Source: Arthrobacter sp. zg-Y820
Lineage (GTDB): Bacteria; Actinomycetota; Actinomycetes; Actinomycetales; Micrococcaceae
Assembly: GCF_030142155.1 (NCBI RefSeq)
Contig: NZ_CP126247.1
Coordinates: 930,001-994,000, forward strand
Reading direction: 5' to 3'
Length of the DNA stretch: 64,000 nt
The notes beneath the pieces are model-generated. The model had not been told where the DNA came from. It did no database searches and saw only the letters and a list, made by a program, of their open reading frames with translations. Made by a program: the position numbers and the translations under genes. This document shows positions 54,585 to 63,937 of this stretch, piece after piece. Positions within the stretch are counted from its first letter, which is position 1. The number at the start of each line of letters is the position of its first letter.

Positions 54585-55529
54585 GTGAATTCCAGCAAGC
54601 AGACCACCGGGCCAGGCACCACCAAGAACACGCAGAACGACGGCGGGAAGAGCGCCGCTGCCGGCAGCGCGGCGGGGAGCCCCGCGGGTGCCGCCGCCGG
54701 ACAGATTGTGCTGGCCGCGACTCCCATCGGCAATATGGGGGACGCCACCACCCGGTTGATCGGACTGCTGGAGACGGCCGACGTGATCGCCGCCGAAGAT
54801 ACCCGCCGGCTCCACCGGCTCGTGTCCGCCCTGAAGATCACCACCACCGGGCGGATCATCAGCTACCACGAGCACAACGAAGCAACCCGCACCGCCGACC
54901 TGCTGGAAATGGTACGCGGCGGTGCCACCCTGCTGATGGTGACCGACGCCGGCATGCCCGCCGTGTCCGATCCGGGCTTCCGTCTCGTGGAGGCCGCCGC
55001 GAAGGAAGGCCTGACCGTCACCGCGGCTCCCGGCCCGTCCGCTGTCCTGACCGCCCTGGCGCTGTCCGGGCTGCCCACCGACCGGTTCTGCTTTGAGGGT
55101 TTCCTGCCCCGGAAGGCCGGTGAGCGCAGCGCCCGCCTGGCGGATCTGGCCGGAGAGCAGCGCACCATGGTGTTCTTTGAAGCCCCGCACCGGCTGGAAC
55201 CGATGCTCCGCGCGTTGGACGCGGCCTTCGGCGGCGACCGCCGTGCCGCCGTCGCCCGCGAACTGACCAAGCTGCACGAGCAGGTGCTGCGGGGTCCGCT
55301 GCGCGAACTGCTCGAATGGGCCGAGACGTCCGAGATCCGCGGCGAGATCGCCGTCGTCGTGTCCGGGGCGGGCGAAGCGGCGCCTGAGCTGCCCGAGGAT
55401 CATGTGGCGGCCGTGAACGGGCTGATCAGCCAGGGCGCGCGGCTCAAGGACGCCGTTGCCACCGTGGCGGAGGACGCCCGGATCAGCAAGCGGGAACTGT
55501 ACTCGGCCGTCCTGGCTGCCCGCGGCTGA
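54585..55529 (+). CDS. rsmI: 16S rRNA (cytidine(1402)-2'-O)-methyltransferase
   Basis: SAM-dependent enzyme methylating the 2'-hydroxyl of C1402 in the 16S rRNA decoding centre. After a polar N-terminus of about 38 residues the tetrapyrrole-methylase-like fold is plain: IVLAATPIGNMGDATTR, then IAAEDTRRLHRL near 67, VTDAGMPAVSDPGF near 118 and APGPSAVLTALALSGLPTDR near 147; the C-terminal helical domain ends with ISKRELYSAVLAARG. 314 residues from GTG 54585, or 315 from ATG 54582. Divergent from pmt. Confidence 0.95.
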   Translation: MNSSKQTTGPGTTKNTQNDGGKSAAAGSAAGSPAGAAAGQIVLAATPIGNMGDATTRLIGLLETADVIAAEDTRRLHRLVSALKITTTGRIISYHEHNEATRTADLLEMVRGGATLLMVTDAGMPAVSDPGFRLVEAAAKEGLTVTAAPGPSAVLTALALSGLPTDRFCFEGFLPRKAGERSARLADLAGEQRTMVFFEAPHRLEPMLRALDAAFGGDRRAAVARELTKLHEQVLRGPLRELLEWAETSEIRGEIAVVVSGAGEAAPELPEDHVAAVNGLISQGARLKDAVATVAEDARISKRELYSAVLAARG

Positions 55530-55630
55530 CCTGACTGGCGGGAGACCGCCGGCGCTGACGTCGGGCCCCGCATCACACCTTCGTTGGCCATCTGCACAGT
55601 CCGGAGCGCCTGGCGTGGTGCACTTCTTTC

Positions 55631-55660
55631 TTTACAGTCCGAGCGGCACGCGCCTACGGT
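55631..55660 (+). promoter_or_regulatory. Promoter of the aldehyde dehydrogenase gene
   Basis: TTTACA (55631-55636), 18-nt spacer, TACGGT (55655-55660); predicted start near 55667, giving a leader of about 54 nt with GGAGG before ATG 55721. Confidence 0.55.
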
Positions 55661-55720
55661 GATCTCAGATGACGGGCGACGTGCCCGGGCAACCACCGTC
55701 GAAATTTGGAGGCATCCCCC

Positions 55721-57202
55721 ATGGGTATTACTGCTGACCGCGAAGCCGCCCTGCTGGCCCAGGTCCCCACCGGACTGTTGATTAACGGCGAGTGGCGGGA
55801 TGCCGCCGGCGGCAAGACCTTCGACGTCGAAGACCCCGCCACCGGCAAGGTGCTGCTGAGCATCGCCGATGCCAGCGCCGAAGACGGCACCCTGGCCATG
55901 GACGCAGCCGCTGCGGCGCAGGAATCCTGGGCGAAGACCGCACCGCGGGAGCGCGGGGAAATCCTGCGCCGTGCCTTTGACCTGGTGACCGAGCGGGCAG
56001 AGGACTTCGCACTGCTGATGACCCTGGAAATGGGCAAGCCGCTGGCCGAAGCCCGCGGCGAGGTCACTTACGGTGCCGAATTCCTGCGCTGGTTCTCCGA
56101 GGAAGCGGTCCGCATCTCCGGGCGCTACGGCATGTCCCCGGACGGCAAGTCCCGCCTGATGGTCAACAAAAAGCCGGTCGGCCCGTGCCTGCTGATCACG
56201 CCGTGGAACTTCCCGCTCGCCATGGCCACGCGCAAGATCGCCCCCGCCGTCGCCGCAGGTTGCACCATGGTCCTCAAGCCGGCCAAGCTCACCCCGCTGA
56301 CCTCGCAGCTTTTCGCCGCCGTCCTGATTGAGGCCGGCCTGCCCGCCGGGGTCCTGAACATTGTGTCCACCACCGCCGCCGGCGACGTCACCGGACCCAT
56401 CATGAAGGACGAGCGCCTGCGCAAGGTCTCCTTCACCGGCTCCACCCCCGTGGGACAGGGCCTGATCCGCGACGCCGCGGACCGGGTGCTGCGCACCTCG
56501 ATGGAGCTGGGCGGCAACGCTCCGTTCGTGGTCTTCGAGGACGCCGACGTCGACAAGGCAGTAACCGGCGCGATGCTCGCCAAGCTGCGGAACATGGGCG
56601 AGGCCTGCACCGCCGCAAACCGCTTCATCGTGCATGAATCGGTGGCCGATGAATTCGCAGAGAAATTCGCCGCGAAGGTCGGTGCCATGACCACTGCGCG
56701 CGGCACCGAGGACGAGTCCAAGATCGGTCCGCTGATCGACGCAAAGAGCCGCGACAAGGTTCATGCGCTGGTTTCGGACGCGGTCGACGGCGGTGCCTCG
56801 GCCCTAGTGGGCGGGGCACCGGTGGACGGACCCGGCTACTTCTACCAGCCGACGGTCCTCAAGAACGTGGCGCCGGACGCACGGATCCTGCAGGAGGAAA
56901 TCTTCGGCCCCGTGGCTCCGATCGTCACGTTCTCCACCGAGGATGAAGCAGTGGCGCTGGCCAACAACACCGAATACGGTCTCGTGGCCTACGTCTTCAC
57001 CGAAGACCTGAACCGCGGCCTGCGCATCGGCGAGAAGCTGGAGACCGGCATGCTGGGCCTGAACGCCGGCGTCATCTCCAACGCTGCCGCGCCGTTCGGC
57101 GGGGTCAAGCAGTCGGGACTGGGCCGGGAAGGCGGAGCCGAAGGCATCGAGGAGTACCTCTACACGCAGTACATCGGCATCGCTGACCCGTCCGACGGCT
57201 AA
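55721..57202 (+). CDS. gabD: NAD(P)-dependent succinate-semialdehyde dehydrogenase
   Basis: Oxidises succinic semialdehyde (or a similar short aldehyde) to the acid, 493 residues. Catalytic cysteine C296 in GEACTAANRF, general base E262 in MELGGNAPF, and the cofactor region LLITPWNFPLAMATRKIAPA near 156. The C-terminal GGVKQSGLGREGGAEGIEEY is typical of GabD. It could serve GABA, putrescine or a general aldehyde route; no aminotransferase lies beside it. ATG 55721 has GGAGG 9 nt upstream. Confidence 0.88.
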   Translation: MGITADREAALLAQVPTGLLINGEWRDAAGGKTFDVEDPATGKVLLSIADASAEDGTLAMDAAAAAQESWAKTAPRERGEILRRAFDLVTERAEDFALLMTLEMGKPLAEARGEVTYGAEFLRWFSEEAVRISGRYGMSPDGKSRLMVNKKPVGPCLLITPWNFPLAMATRKIAPAVAAGCTMVLKPAKLTPLTSQLFAAVLIEAGLPAGVLNIVSTTAAGDVTGPIMKDERLRKVSFTGSTPVGQGLIRDAADRVLRTSMELGGNAPFVVFEDADVDKAVTGAMLAKLRNMGEACTAANRFIVHESVADEFAEKFAAKVGAMTTARGTEDESKIGPLIDAKSRDKVHALVSDAVDGGASALVGGAPVDGPGYFYQPTVLKNVAPDARILQEEIFGPVAPIVTFSTEDEAVALANNTEYGLVAYVFTEDLNRGLRIGEKLETGMLGLNAGVISNAAAPFGGVKQSGLGREGGAEGIEEYLYTQYIGIADPSDG

Positions 57203-57298
57203 GTCTGGGGAAGGCCCGGTCCAGGTCCCGAGTGGGGCCGGGCCGGGCTGTCCGGCCGGGCCAGCCCTCCAATCTGCTGCCATTCCGGGATTGTGCTG

Positions 57299-57350
57299 CC
57301 GTTTTGGGCATTTGCTGCCGCCGCGGACCGGCAGTAAATGCCCAAAACGG
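57299..57350. repeat. 22-bp inverted repeat between convergent genes
   Basis: 57299-57320 and 57329-57350 are inverted copies with one mismatch and an 8-nt loop (CCGCGGAC). The arm contains GTTTTGGGCATTT. It sits between the 3' ends of the aldehyde dehydrogenase and transglutaminase genes. It could act as a terminator, but no T-tract follows directly. Confidence 0.75.
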
Positions 57351-57414
57351 TCGAATAATCCTGAACCGGTCGATTTTCCGCGGTCGCCCTGTGTTGGTCC
57401 CGGCTCGCTTCGAA

Positions 57415-60006
57415 TCAGCGGCGAAACCGCGAGGCCAATGACGCCGGGAAAAACCGAGCCCGGAGGCGGGAACCCAGAGGGGCCGTTGAGGCCAGACTCT
57501 CCCGCACCGTGGTGACGTCATCCCAGAGCCGTTCCGCCCATGCTGCTCCGGACTCGTCGGCATCGGCTCCGGCCGAAACACCCGTCGAGGAAAGAGTTCC
57601 TGTTTCGGTAACAGGCGCTGTCCCCACAGATTCTGCCCCAACAGACCCTGCCCCAACAGGCGATGCTCCAACATCAGGAACTTCGCCACCAGGTATCCGG
57701 GGACGGGGCGCCGCATAGACCTCCTCTTCGTAGGCACCGCGGAGCCGCTGAAGGGCGAGCGCGGGGCCATCCGGCAGGCCGGCGTCGTGCGTCAGGCGCA
57801 AAGCGTAGGCGCGCGGAGACTCAGCCTTCCGGGGCAGGTGGCCGTAGTCCAGACCCGTGTCGGCGGCTTCGTCCCAGGCCAGGGAGGCCGGCCCCGGATG
57901 CGGCCCGTCCGCGCCGTCCGGCCCGTCCGCGTTGCCCGGCCCGCCCGCGTTGCCCGTCCTGCCCTCCCGGCCTGTCCTGCCCGTCCGCACCGGACCGGTA
58001 AGCCCGCGTCTGCGGATGCTGCGCCGGCGTCGCCGCAGCGCCCACGGGCTCAGCAGCGCGGCGGCAACAGTGAGGAGCGCCAACGCCGCCCCCAGGACTT
58101 TTCCGGCACCGCTTTCCGCCGGAGTCACCGGCGCCGCGACGGGCGGTGTCGAGGGCGTCGCCCGAGGTTGCGGGGCCGGCTCCGTCTCCGGCACGGGCCG
58201 GTCCAGCTCCGCTGCTCCGCTTTCGGTACTTTCCCCGGGAGCGGTCCGAGGCTGCACGCTATACGCCGGAACGGAGCCCCGCGACGGGGTGGGCTCGAAG
58301 CGGACCCAGCCCGTGCCTTCGAAGTAGAGTTCCGGCCAGGCATGGGCATCGCGGGCGTCCACTTCAAATTCCCGCAGTTCCTCGCCGCGGGCATCAGTGA
58401 CGGTTTCTCCAGTGGAGCGGCCCGGCGCGAAGCCCAGGGCCATGCGGCTGGGGATGCCCATATCACGGGCCATCACCGCCATCGCCGCGGCGTAGTGGAT
58501 GCAGTAACCGGACTTTTCTTCCAGGAACCGGTCCAGGATATCCATGCCGTTGCCGTCGTAACCGCCTTCGACCGGTGCCTCCAGTGAATACGTGAAGTCA
58601 GTTCCGCGGAGGTAGGCCTGAATCGCCACGGCCTGCTCATACGGTCCCTTGGCTCCGGCGGTTGCGGTGAGCGCCGCCTCCCGGATACTTGCGGGCAGGT
58701 CCTCCGGGATGGCGGTGAAGATCGGGTCCACCGCGTTTTCCGCGGCAGGTTCCAGCGCCTCCAGATCATCAGGGGAGATGTTCAGGGAAGCGCTTTGGAC
58801 CATGTAATCCAGCCGTGACGCTTTCCGGTTTCCTTCCGCGATGACTGTCATGGTTTTCGGATCCCAGCTGAACCGGCCGCTGGCTCCATTGACCTGCAGC
58901 GGAGCATACGGAGTCAGAAGCCACGGACTGGCGTAGGTTTCCGACCGCACCCGCGTGGTGACCGTCGTACTGCCTGCTGCCGGCTCGTCCGCTTCGGCCG
59001 GAACCATGTCCTGCAGGCCGGCGAGCCGGGTCTCCGAGCGGAGATCGGGCGCCCACCGCTGGCCGGAAAAGTCCTCCAGCGTGGTCGAGCGCAGATAGAC
59101 GGGCTGCGCAGAATTGGTGGCGTAGCGGATCCGGCCCGACGCCGAGGGCTGCCGCAGGTCATTGCCGAGCGCCACCACCGGGTTCAAACCGGACTGCCCG
59201 GTCCAAATGTTCAGCCGCGATCCCTGCGGAAAGGTGCCCTGGGTGAATCCGGGAAGAGCCGCATTCAGGCCCAACGCGACCACGAGGGCGGCGGCACCAA
59301 TCCCGGCGGCAATGCCCATCTGCCGGCCGGGGGGCCGCCGGGCTGCGGCTGCGCTGCGGGGACGCTCCTGCCAGGAGCCGGTGGCCAGAACCAGCAGGTA
59401 CCCGGCGCAGGCCAGGACAAAGGGGAACACTCCGATGCTGTCCGGTTTCAGGACCGCCGGAACGGTCAGCAGGGCCAGCAGTCCCAGCCCGCTCGCCGCC
59501 GGCATCCGCAGCGTGGTGGCGAGCGTATCGACCAGCAGCGTGATCAGGCCTGTGCCGAGGCACGCGATGAACACAATCCCGGGATCGGCCAGCACCGGAG
59601 GCACCTGGTTCATGATGGTCGACTGCGCCTCGGCGACCAGTCCAGCGCTGCGCTCCAGCGTGGCGGCCGTGGGCAGCAGGCCCAGCACGGCCGTTGACGC
59701 GGCGAACAGCCAGGTCAGGACGACGACGAGGGCAGCGAGGCCGACGGCGGGAACCAGAGCGGTGGGAAACCGGAACCGGCGGGCGGCAGCCATGGCGGAG
59801 ACCACTGCTGCCGTGGTGAGGACCAGCGGAGGAAACCAGGCCCAGCCGTCGAAGACTCCGTACAAGCTGATGCTGCACAGCAGGACCGCGGCAGCGCTGG
59901 CTCCGGCTGACGCCCAGTCCCACGGGGGCCGGAAACGCGAACGGGTGGACGCCGGCGGGGGAGGAGCCGGACCATCCGTTGAGGGCCGGCTCAGTGTGGC
60001 GGTCAT
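57415..60006 (-). CDS. Transglutaminase-like membrane protein (TgpA/DUF3488 type)
   Basis: Membrane protein of 863 residues: six or more N-terminal membrane segments (about 40-260, DUF3488/TgpA region), an extracytoplasmic transglutaminase-like domain with C502 in GYCIHYAAAMAVMARDMGIP and the histidine in DARDAHAWPELYF near 545, a Pro-rich linker, one more span near 645 and a polar cytoplasmic DUF4129-like tail. The tail contains Gly/Ala/Asp and PVGAGSVGAESVG-type repeats. Probable substrates are surface proteins. Its GTG/ATG start overlaps the DUF58 stop by 4 bp; the MoxR-DUF58-transglutaminase order is conserved. Confidence 0.9.
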   Translation of the reverse strand: MTATLSRPSTDGPAPPPPASTRSRFRPPWDWASAGASAAAVLLCSISLYGVFDGWAWFPPLVLTTAAVVSAMAAARRFRFPTALVPAVGLAALVVVLTWLFAASTAVLGLLPTAATLERSAGLVAEAQSTIMNQVPPVLADPGIVFIACLGTGLITLLVDTLATTLRMPAASGLGLLALLTVPAVLKPDSIGVFPFVLACAGYLLVLATGSWQERPRSAAAARRPPGRQMGIAAGIGAAALVVALGLNAALPGFTQGTFPQGSRLNIWTGQSGLNPVVALGNDLRQPSASGRIRYATNSAQPVYLRSTTLEDFSGQRWAPDLRSETRLAGLQDMVPAEADEPAAGSTTVTTRVRSETYASPWLLTPYAPLQVNGASGRFSWDPKTMTVIAEGNRKASRLDYMVQSASLNISPDDLEALEPAAENAVDPIFTAIPEDLPASIREAALTATAGAKGPYEQAVAIQAYLRGTDFTYSLEAPVEGGYDGNGMDILDRFLEEKSGYCIHYAAAMAVMARDMGIPSRMALGFAPGRSTGETVTDARGEELREFEVDARDAHAWPELYFEGTGWVRFEPTPSRGSVPAYSVQPRTAPGESTESGAAELDRPVPETEPAPQPRATPSTPPVAAPVTPAESGAGKVLGAALALLTVAAALLSPWALRRRRRSIRRRGLTGPVRTGRTGREGRTGNAGGPGNADGPDGADGPHPGPASLAWDEAADTGLDYGHLPRKAESPRAYALRLTHDAGLPDGPALALQRLRGAYEEEVYAAPRPRIPGGEVPDVGASPVGAGSVGAESVGTAPVTETGTLSSTGVSAGADADESGAAWAERLWDDVTTVRESLASTAPLGSRLRARFFPASLASRFRR

Positions 60007-61454
60007 GGGCGGTCCTCGTGGGGAATCGATGCAGCAGGAACGGGCGGGGCGGCGGAGGTTCCGAAGGTGGCCCAGATGCGGGCCACATCGGATTCGGGGG
60101 TGGCTGCGGCTGCGTCCCAGCCGCCGGCGCGCAGGACGGCCACTGCCGGGCCGACGTCCTGGACCCGGTCGGCCACCAGGATGGCGCAGGCCCGGGACGC
60201 GTAGTCGGCCACCGGGGCCAGCCGGTGCGCATCCTCGACGGACAGCCGTCCCAGCACGGCCACCAGCGGGCCGCGCCGGCGCTGGGCCAGGAAATCGAGC
60301 AGGGCATCGCCGAACGCTGCTCCGTTCCCGGCCGGTTGCTCGGACCCCGCCCTCCGTCGTCCGGCCCGGTGGCCCGGCACGCTGCCGGCGCCGTCGTCGT
60401 TTGCGGCGTTGAGCGGCCGCTCCGAGGAGCGGGAATCAAGTTCCAGCGCCGCCAGCCCGTCAGCGATGTCCAGCAGGCCGCCCGGACCGCTGAACTCCCG
60501 CTGCCGGGGATCGGGCGCCGAGGGGGAGCGCGCCAGTGCCGGGCGGGCGCAGGCGTCCAGCAGGTGGAGGGAGTAACCGTTCTCCACCAGGTGCGCGGCC
60601 GTGGAGACCGCGGCCGTCACCGCCCACTCGAAGGACTCCGAGGTGGACAGTCCGTTGCCGCCGGCCGGATCCATCCAGAGGCTGGAGCCGGCGCCTCCTG
60701 CATAGCAGCCCTCCCGCGCGTCGAGCAGCAGCGTGGCACCCGGGGAGGTGACGGGTTCTTCCTGCCGGACCATCAATTCGCCGTGCCGTGCGGTTGCTGC
60801 CCAGTGGACCCGCCGCATCGGATCGCCGGCGCGGTACTCGCGCGTGGACACGTCGTCCTCGCTGGGACTGCCGCGGCGCGGGCTGGCCACCGACCCTTCG
60901 GTGCCCCGCGGACTGCCGAGCACCGTGCGGGGCAGGGGCTGCGGTGCCGGGGACACCACCAGGGAATCCACGCCGCCGAGGGTGTGCAGCCGCCGGGAGA
61001 GGCCAAACAGGTCCTGGAAGTCCGCGGTCACGGGCCCGATGGAGAAAAGGCCGCGACGGGCGGAGCGCAGCTGGTACTCGTAGGTGCTGGCGCCGTCGGG
61101 TCCGGGAAAGCGCGCCGGAAACCGGAACACGGGGCTTTCCCCGAAGCGCAGCGGCAGCCCCTCACGCATGGTGGCGCTCTCCCGGAGCGGCTGCGCCGGG
61201 CGCAGGGACAGGACCACCGTCACGGGAACCCCCGTCTCCGCGGAAGAGGGGCTGAAGGTGCGCTCGACGTCGAAAACCGGCTTCAGCAGCCGCAGCGCCA
61301 GCGCCGACAGCAGCGGCAGCACAAGCAGGAACACCCCGAGGACAAGCACGTCCCGGCGGCCCATGACCTGGGCGGTCAGCAGCGCGGCCAGTCCGGTCAG
61401 GAGCAAACCCCAGCCGCGCGGCGTCAGCAGCCGGGCGGTAGTCGCTAATTCCAT
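60003..61454 (-). CDS. DUF58 domain-containing protein
   Basis: Protein of 483 residues usually encoded with MoxR ATPases. Two N-terminal membrane segments (about 12-50), then RSARRGLFSIGPVTADFQDLF near 145-165 and the DUF58 signature STREYRAGDPMRRVHWAATA near 226-245. The C-terminal part resembles a von Willebrand A-like fold without a clear MIDAS. ATG 61454 is chosen, with GGAAGG upstream; the open frame continues into the MoxR gene but without homology. 4-bp overlap with the transglutaminase gene; 61 nt after MoxR. Confidence 0.88.
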   Translation of the reverse strand: MELATTARLLTPRGWGLLLTGLAALLTAQVMGRRDVLVLGVFLLVLPLLSALALRLLKPVFDVERTFSPSSAETGVPVTVVLSLRPAQPLRESATMREGLPLRFGESPVFRFPARFPGPDGASTYEYQLRSARRGLFSIGPVTADFQDLFGLSRRLHTLGGVDSLVVSPAPQPLPRTVLGSPRGTEGSVASPRRGSPSEDDVSTREYRAGDPMRRVHWAATARHGELMVRQEEPVTSPGATLLLDAREGCYAGGAGSSLWMDPAGGNGLSTSESFEWAVTAAVSTAAHLVENGYSLHLLDACARPALARSPSAPDPRQREFSGPGGLLDIADGLAALELDSRSSERPLNAANDDGAGSVPGHRAGRRRAGSEQPAGNGAAFGDALLDFLAQRRRGPLVAVLGRLSVEDAHRLAPVADYASRACAILVADRVQDVGPAVAVLRAGGWDAAAATPESDVARIWATFGTSAAPPVPAASIPHEDRP

Positions 61455-61515
61455 GGAGCCTTCCCACGAGGAGTCGGACGAATTATGCCGGTGGTACTGC
61501 CGGAAGGTGCCCGGC

Positions 61516-62592
<1,077 letters not shown>

Positions 62593-62714
62593 GGATACCT
62601 TCCGAGCATCGGCGGATCGCGGGCGGACCCCCGGGACCGGGAACCGCCGGCGACGCTAACAGTCCCCAGCCGGTACGGCAGCGGGCTTATGTCAGTACAG
62701 GTTACAAGCTCAAT

Positions 62715-62720
62715 TAGGGT
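62715..62720 (+). promoter_or_regulatory. -10 element TAGGGT for tatD
   Basis: TAGGGT followed by TAAAGAC and ATG 62728: a 7-nt gap and no ribosome site, indicating a leaderless transcript. Confidence 0.5.
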
Positions 62721-62727
62721 TAAAGAC

Positions 62728-63639
62728 ATGTGCAATGACAGCGGCTTTGTTCCGGGCGAAATACCTGCAGCCTACCTGGACTTCGCGTCCGGTTCGGGGA
62801 AACCTTATCCTCCCGCACCGGAACCGCTTCCGGTGCCGGTGATCGACAACCACACGCACCTTGATTTTGCGCCCGGCGAGGCGGGCACCGCGGGCGTCAG
62901 GGCGGCCATGGACGCGGCCGAGGCGGCGGGCGTCCGCGGAGCCGTGCAGGTGGGCACCGACCTGGAGTCTTCCCGCTTCACCGTCCGGGTCCTGGACGAG
63001 GAACCGCGGCTGCTCGGTGCGGTGGCGATCCATCCCAACGATGCGCCGGTGCTGGCCGCCGAGGGAGCCCTGGACGCGGCGCTGGAAGAGATCGAAGCAC
63101 TCGCCGGGCATCCGCGGGTGCGCGGCATCGGCGAAACCGGACTGGACTATTTCCGCACCGGCGCCGACGGCGTCGAGCGCCAGCAGTATTCCTTCCGCCG
63201 GCACATCGACATCGCCAAGCGGCTGGGCTTGGCCCTGCAGATCCACGACCGGGACGCGCACGACGACGTCGTGCGCGTGCTGCTCGAGGAGGGGGCGCCG
63301 GAGAACGTGGTGTTCCACTGCTTCTCCGGTGACGCGGACCTGGCGCGGACCTGCAACGAGCACGGCTGGAACATGTCCTTCGCCGGCACGCTCACCTTCA
63401 AGAACGCGGGAAATCTCCGCGAAGGCCTCGCCGTGGCCGACCGGCGGTTGCTGCTGGTGGAAACCGACTCCCCGTTCCTGACCCCGCATCCGTTCCGGGG
63501 CCGGCCGAACGCCAGTTACATGGTGCCCTACACGGTGCGGTTCATGGCCGCCCAGCTGGGCGAGGATCTGGCCGAACTGGGCGCGGACCTGGTGGCGAAC
63601 ACGGTGCGGGTCTACGGCTCCTGGGACGCCGCCTCCTAG
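62728..63639 (+). CDS. tatD: TatD family metal-dependent hydrolase
   Basis: Metal-dependent DNase or related phosphohydrolase, cytoplasmic, 303 residues. Metal ligands: H42 and H44 in NHTHLDF, the glutamate in RGIGETGLDYF near 132, histidines in LQIHDRDAHDD near 171 and VVFHCFSG near 196, and the aspartate in LLVETDSPFLTPHPF near 246. The gene after tatD in M. tuberculosis is rpfB, then ksgA and ispE. ATG 62728 with TAGGGT 7 nt upstream; the open frame extends much further back but only as antisense to the DUF58 and MoxR genes. Confidence 0.92.
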   Translation: MCNDSGFVPGEIPAAYLDFASGSGKPYPPAPEPLPVPVIDNHTHLDFAPGEAGTAGVRAAMDAAEAAGVRGAVQVGTDLESSRFTVRVLDEEPRLLGAVAIHPNDAPVLAAEGALDAALEEIEALAGHPRVRGIGETGLDYFRTGADGVERQQYSFRRHIDIAKRLGLALQIHDRDAHDDVVRVLLEEGAPENVVFHCFSGDADLARTCNEHGWNMSFAGTLTFKNAGNLREGLAVADRRLLLVETDSPFLTPHPFRGRPNASYMVPYTVRFMAAQLGEDLAELGADLVANTVRVYGSWDAAS

Positions 63640-63685
63640 CGGTTTTACTGCTGCCGCCCCAGCCAGGGGCTCCGTGCTCCGCCAC

Positions 63686-63701
63686 CGTGACCCATGTCAC
63701 A
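63686..63701. promoter_or_regulatory. Crp-type operator after tatD
   Basis: CGTGA-CCCATG-TCACA matches TGTGA-N6-TCACA at 9 of 10 defined positions. It is centred about 83 bp upstream of the predicted start of the window-end transcript. Confidence 0.45.
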
Positions 63702-63740
63702 TCAGCACCATGGACCACTTGGGAGCTCAAAAACCTCGGG

Positions 63741-63769
63741 TTGCTCTCACATCACGGTTCGATTACGGT
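63741..63769 (+). promoter_or_regulatory. Promoter for the gene beyond the window end
   Basis: TTGCTC (63741-63746), 17-nt spacer, TACGGT (63764-63769), predicted start near 63776. Confidence 0.5.
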
Positions 63770-63777
63770 AAGGAGCT

Positions 63778-63937
63778 ATTAGCCGGGGTCGGGGAAGGCG
63801 CCGGAACTAATATCGAACCACACACCGTCCTGTGAACAGTGGCGCGCTCATTTCGCTTGAGATGCGGCGATGCCTCTGTGCCTGGTTGCGGCAGCGGTTC
63901 CTCGCCTGCGCACAGTGCCGCCCCGTGAGATCCGGGG
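63778..63937 (+). ncRNA. Candidate structured 5' leader RNA
   Basis: Nested stems just after the predicted start: ATTAG/CTAAT (63778-63782 with 63807-63811) enclosing CCGG/CCGG; CTGTGC/GCACAG (63876-63881 with 63910-63915); CCCCG/CGGGG (63921-63925 with 63933-63937). An 8-bp GGTTCGAT/ATCGAACC pair (63756-63763 with 63812-63819) exists only if transcription starts further upstream. No known riboswitch class is recognised with confidence. Confidence 0.4.
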
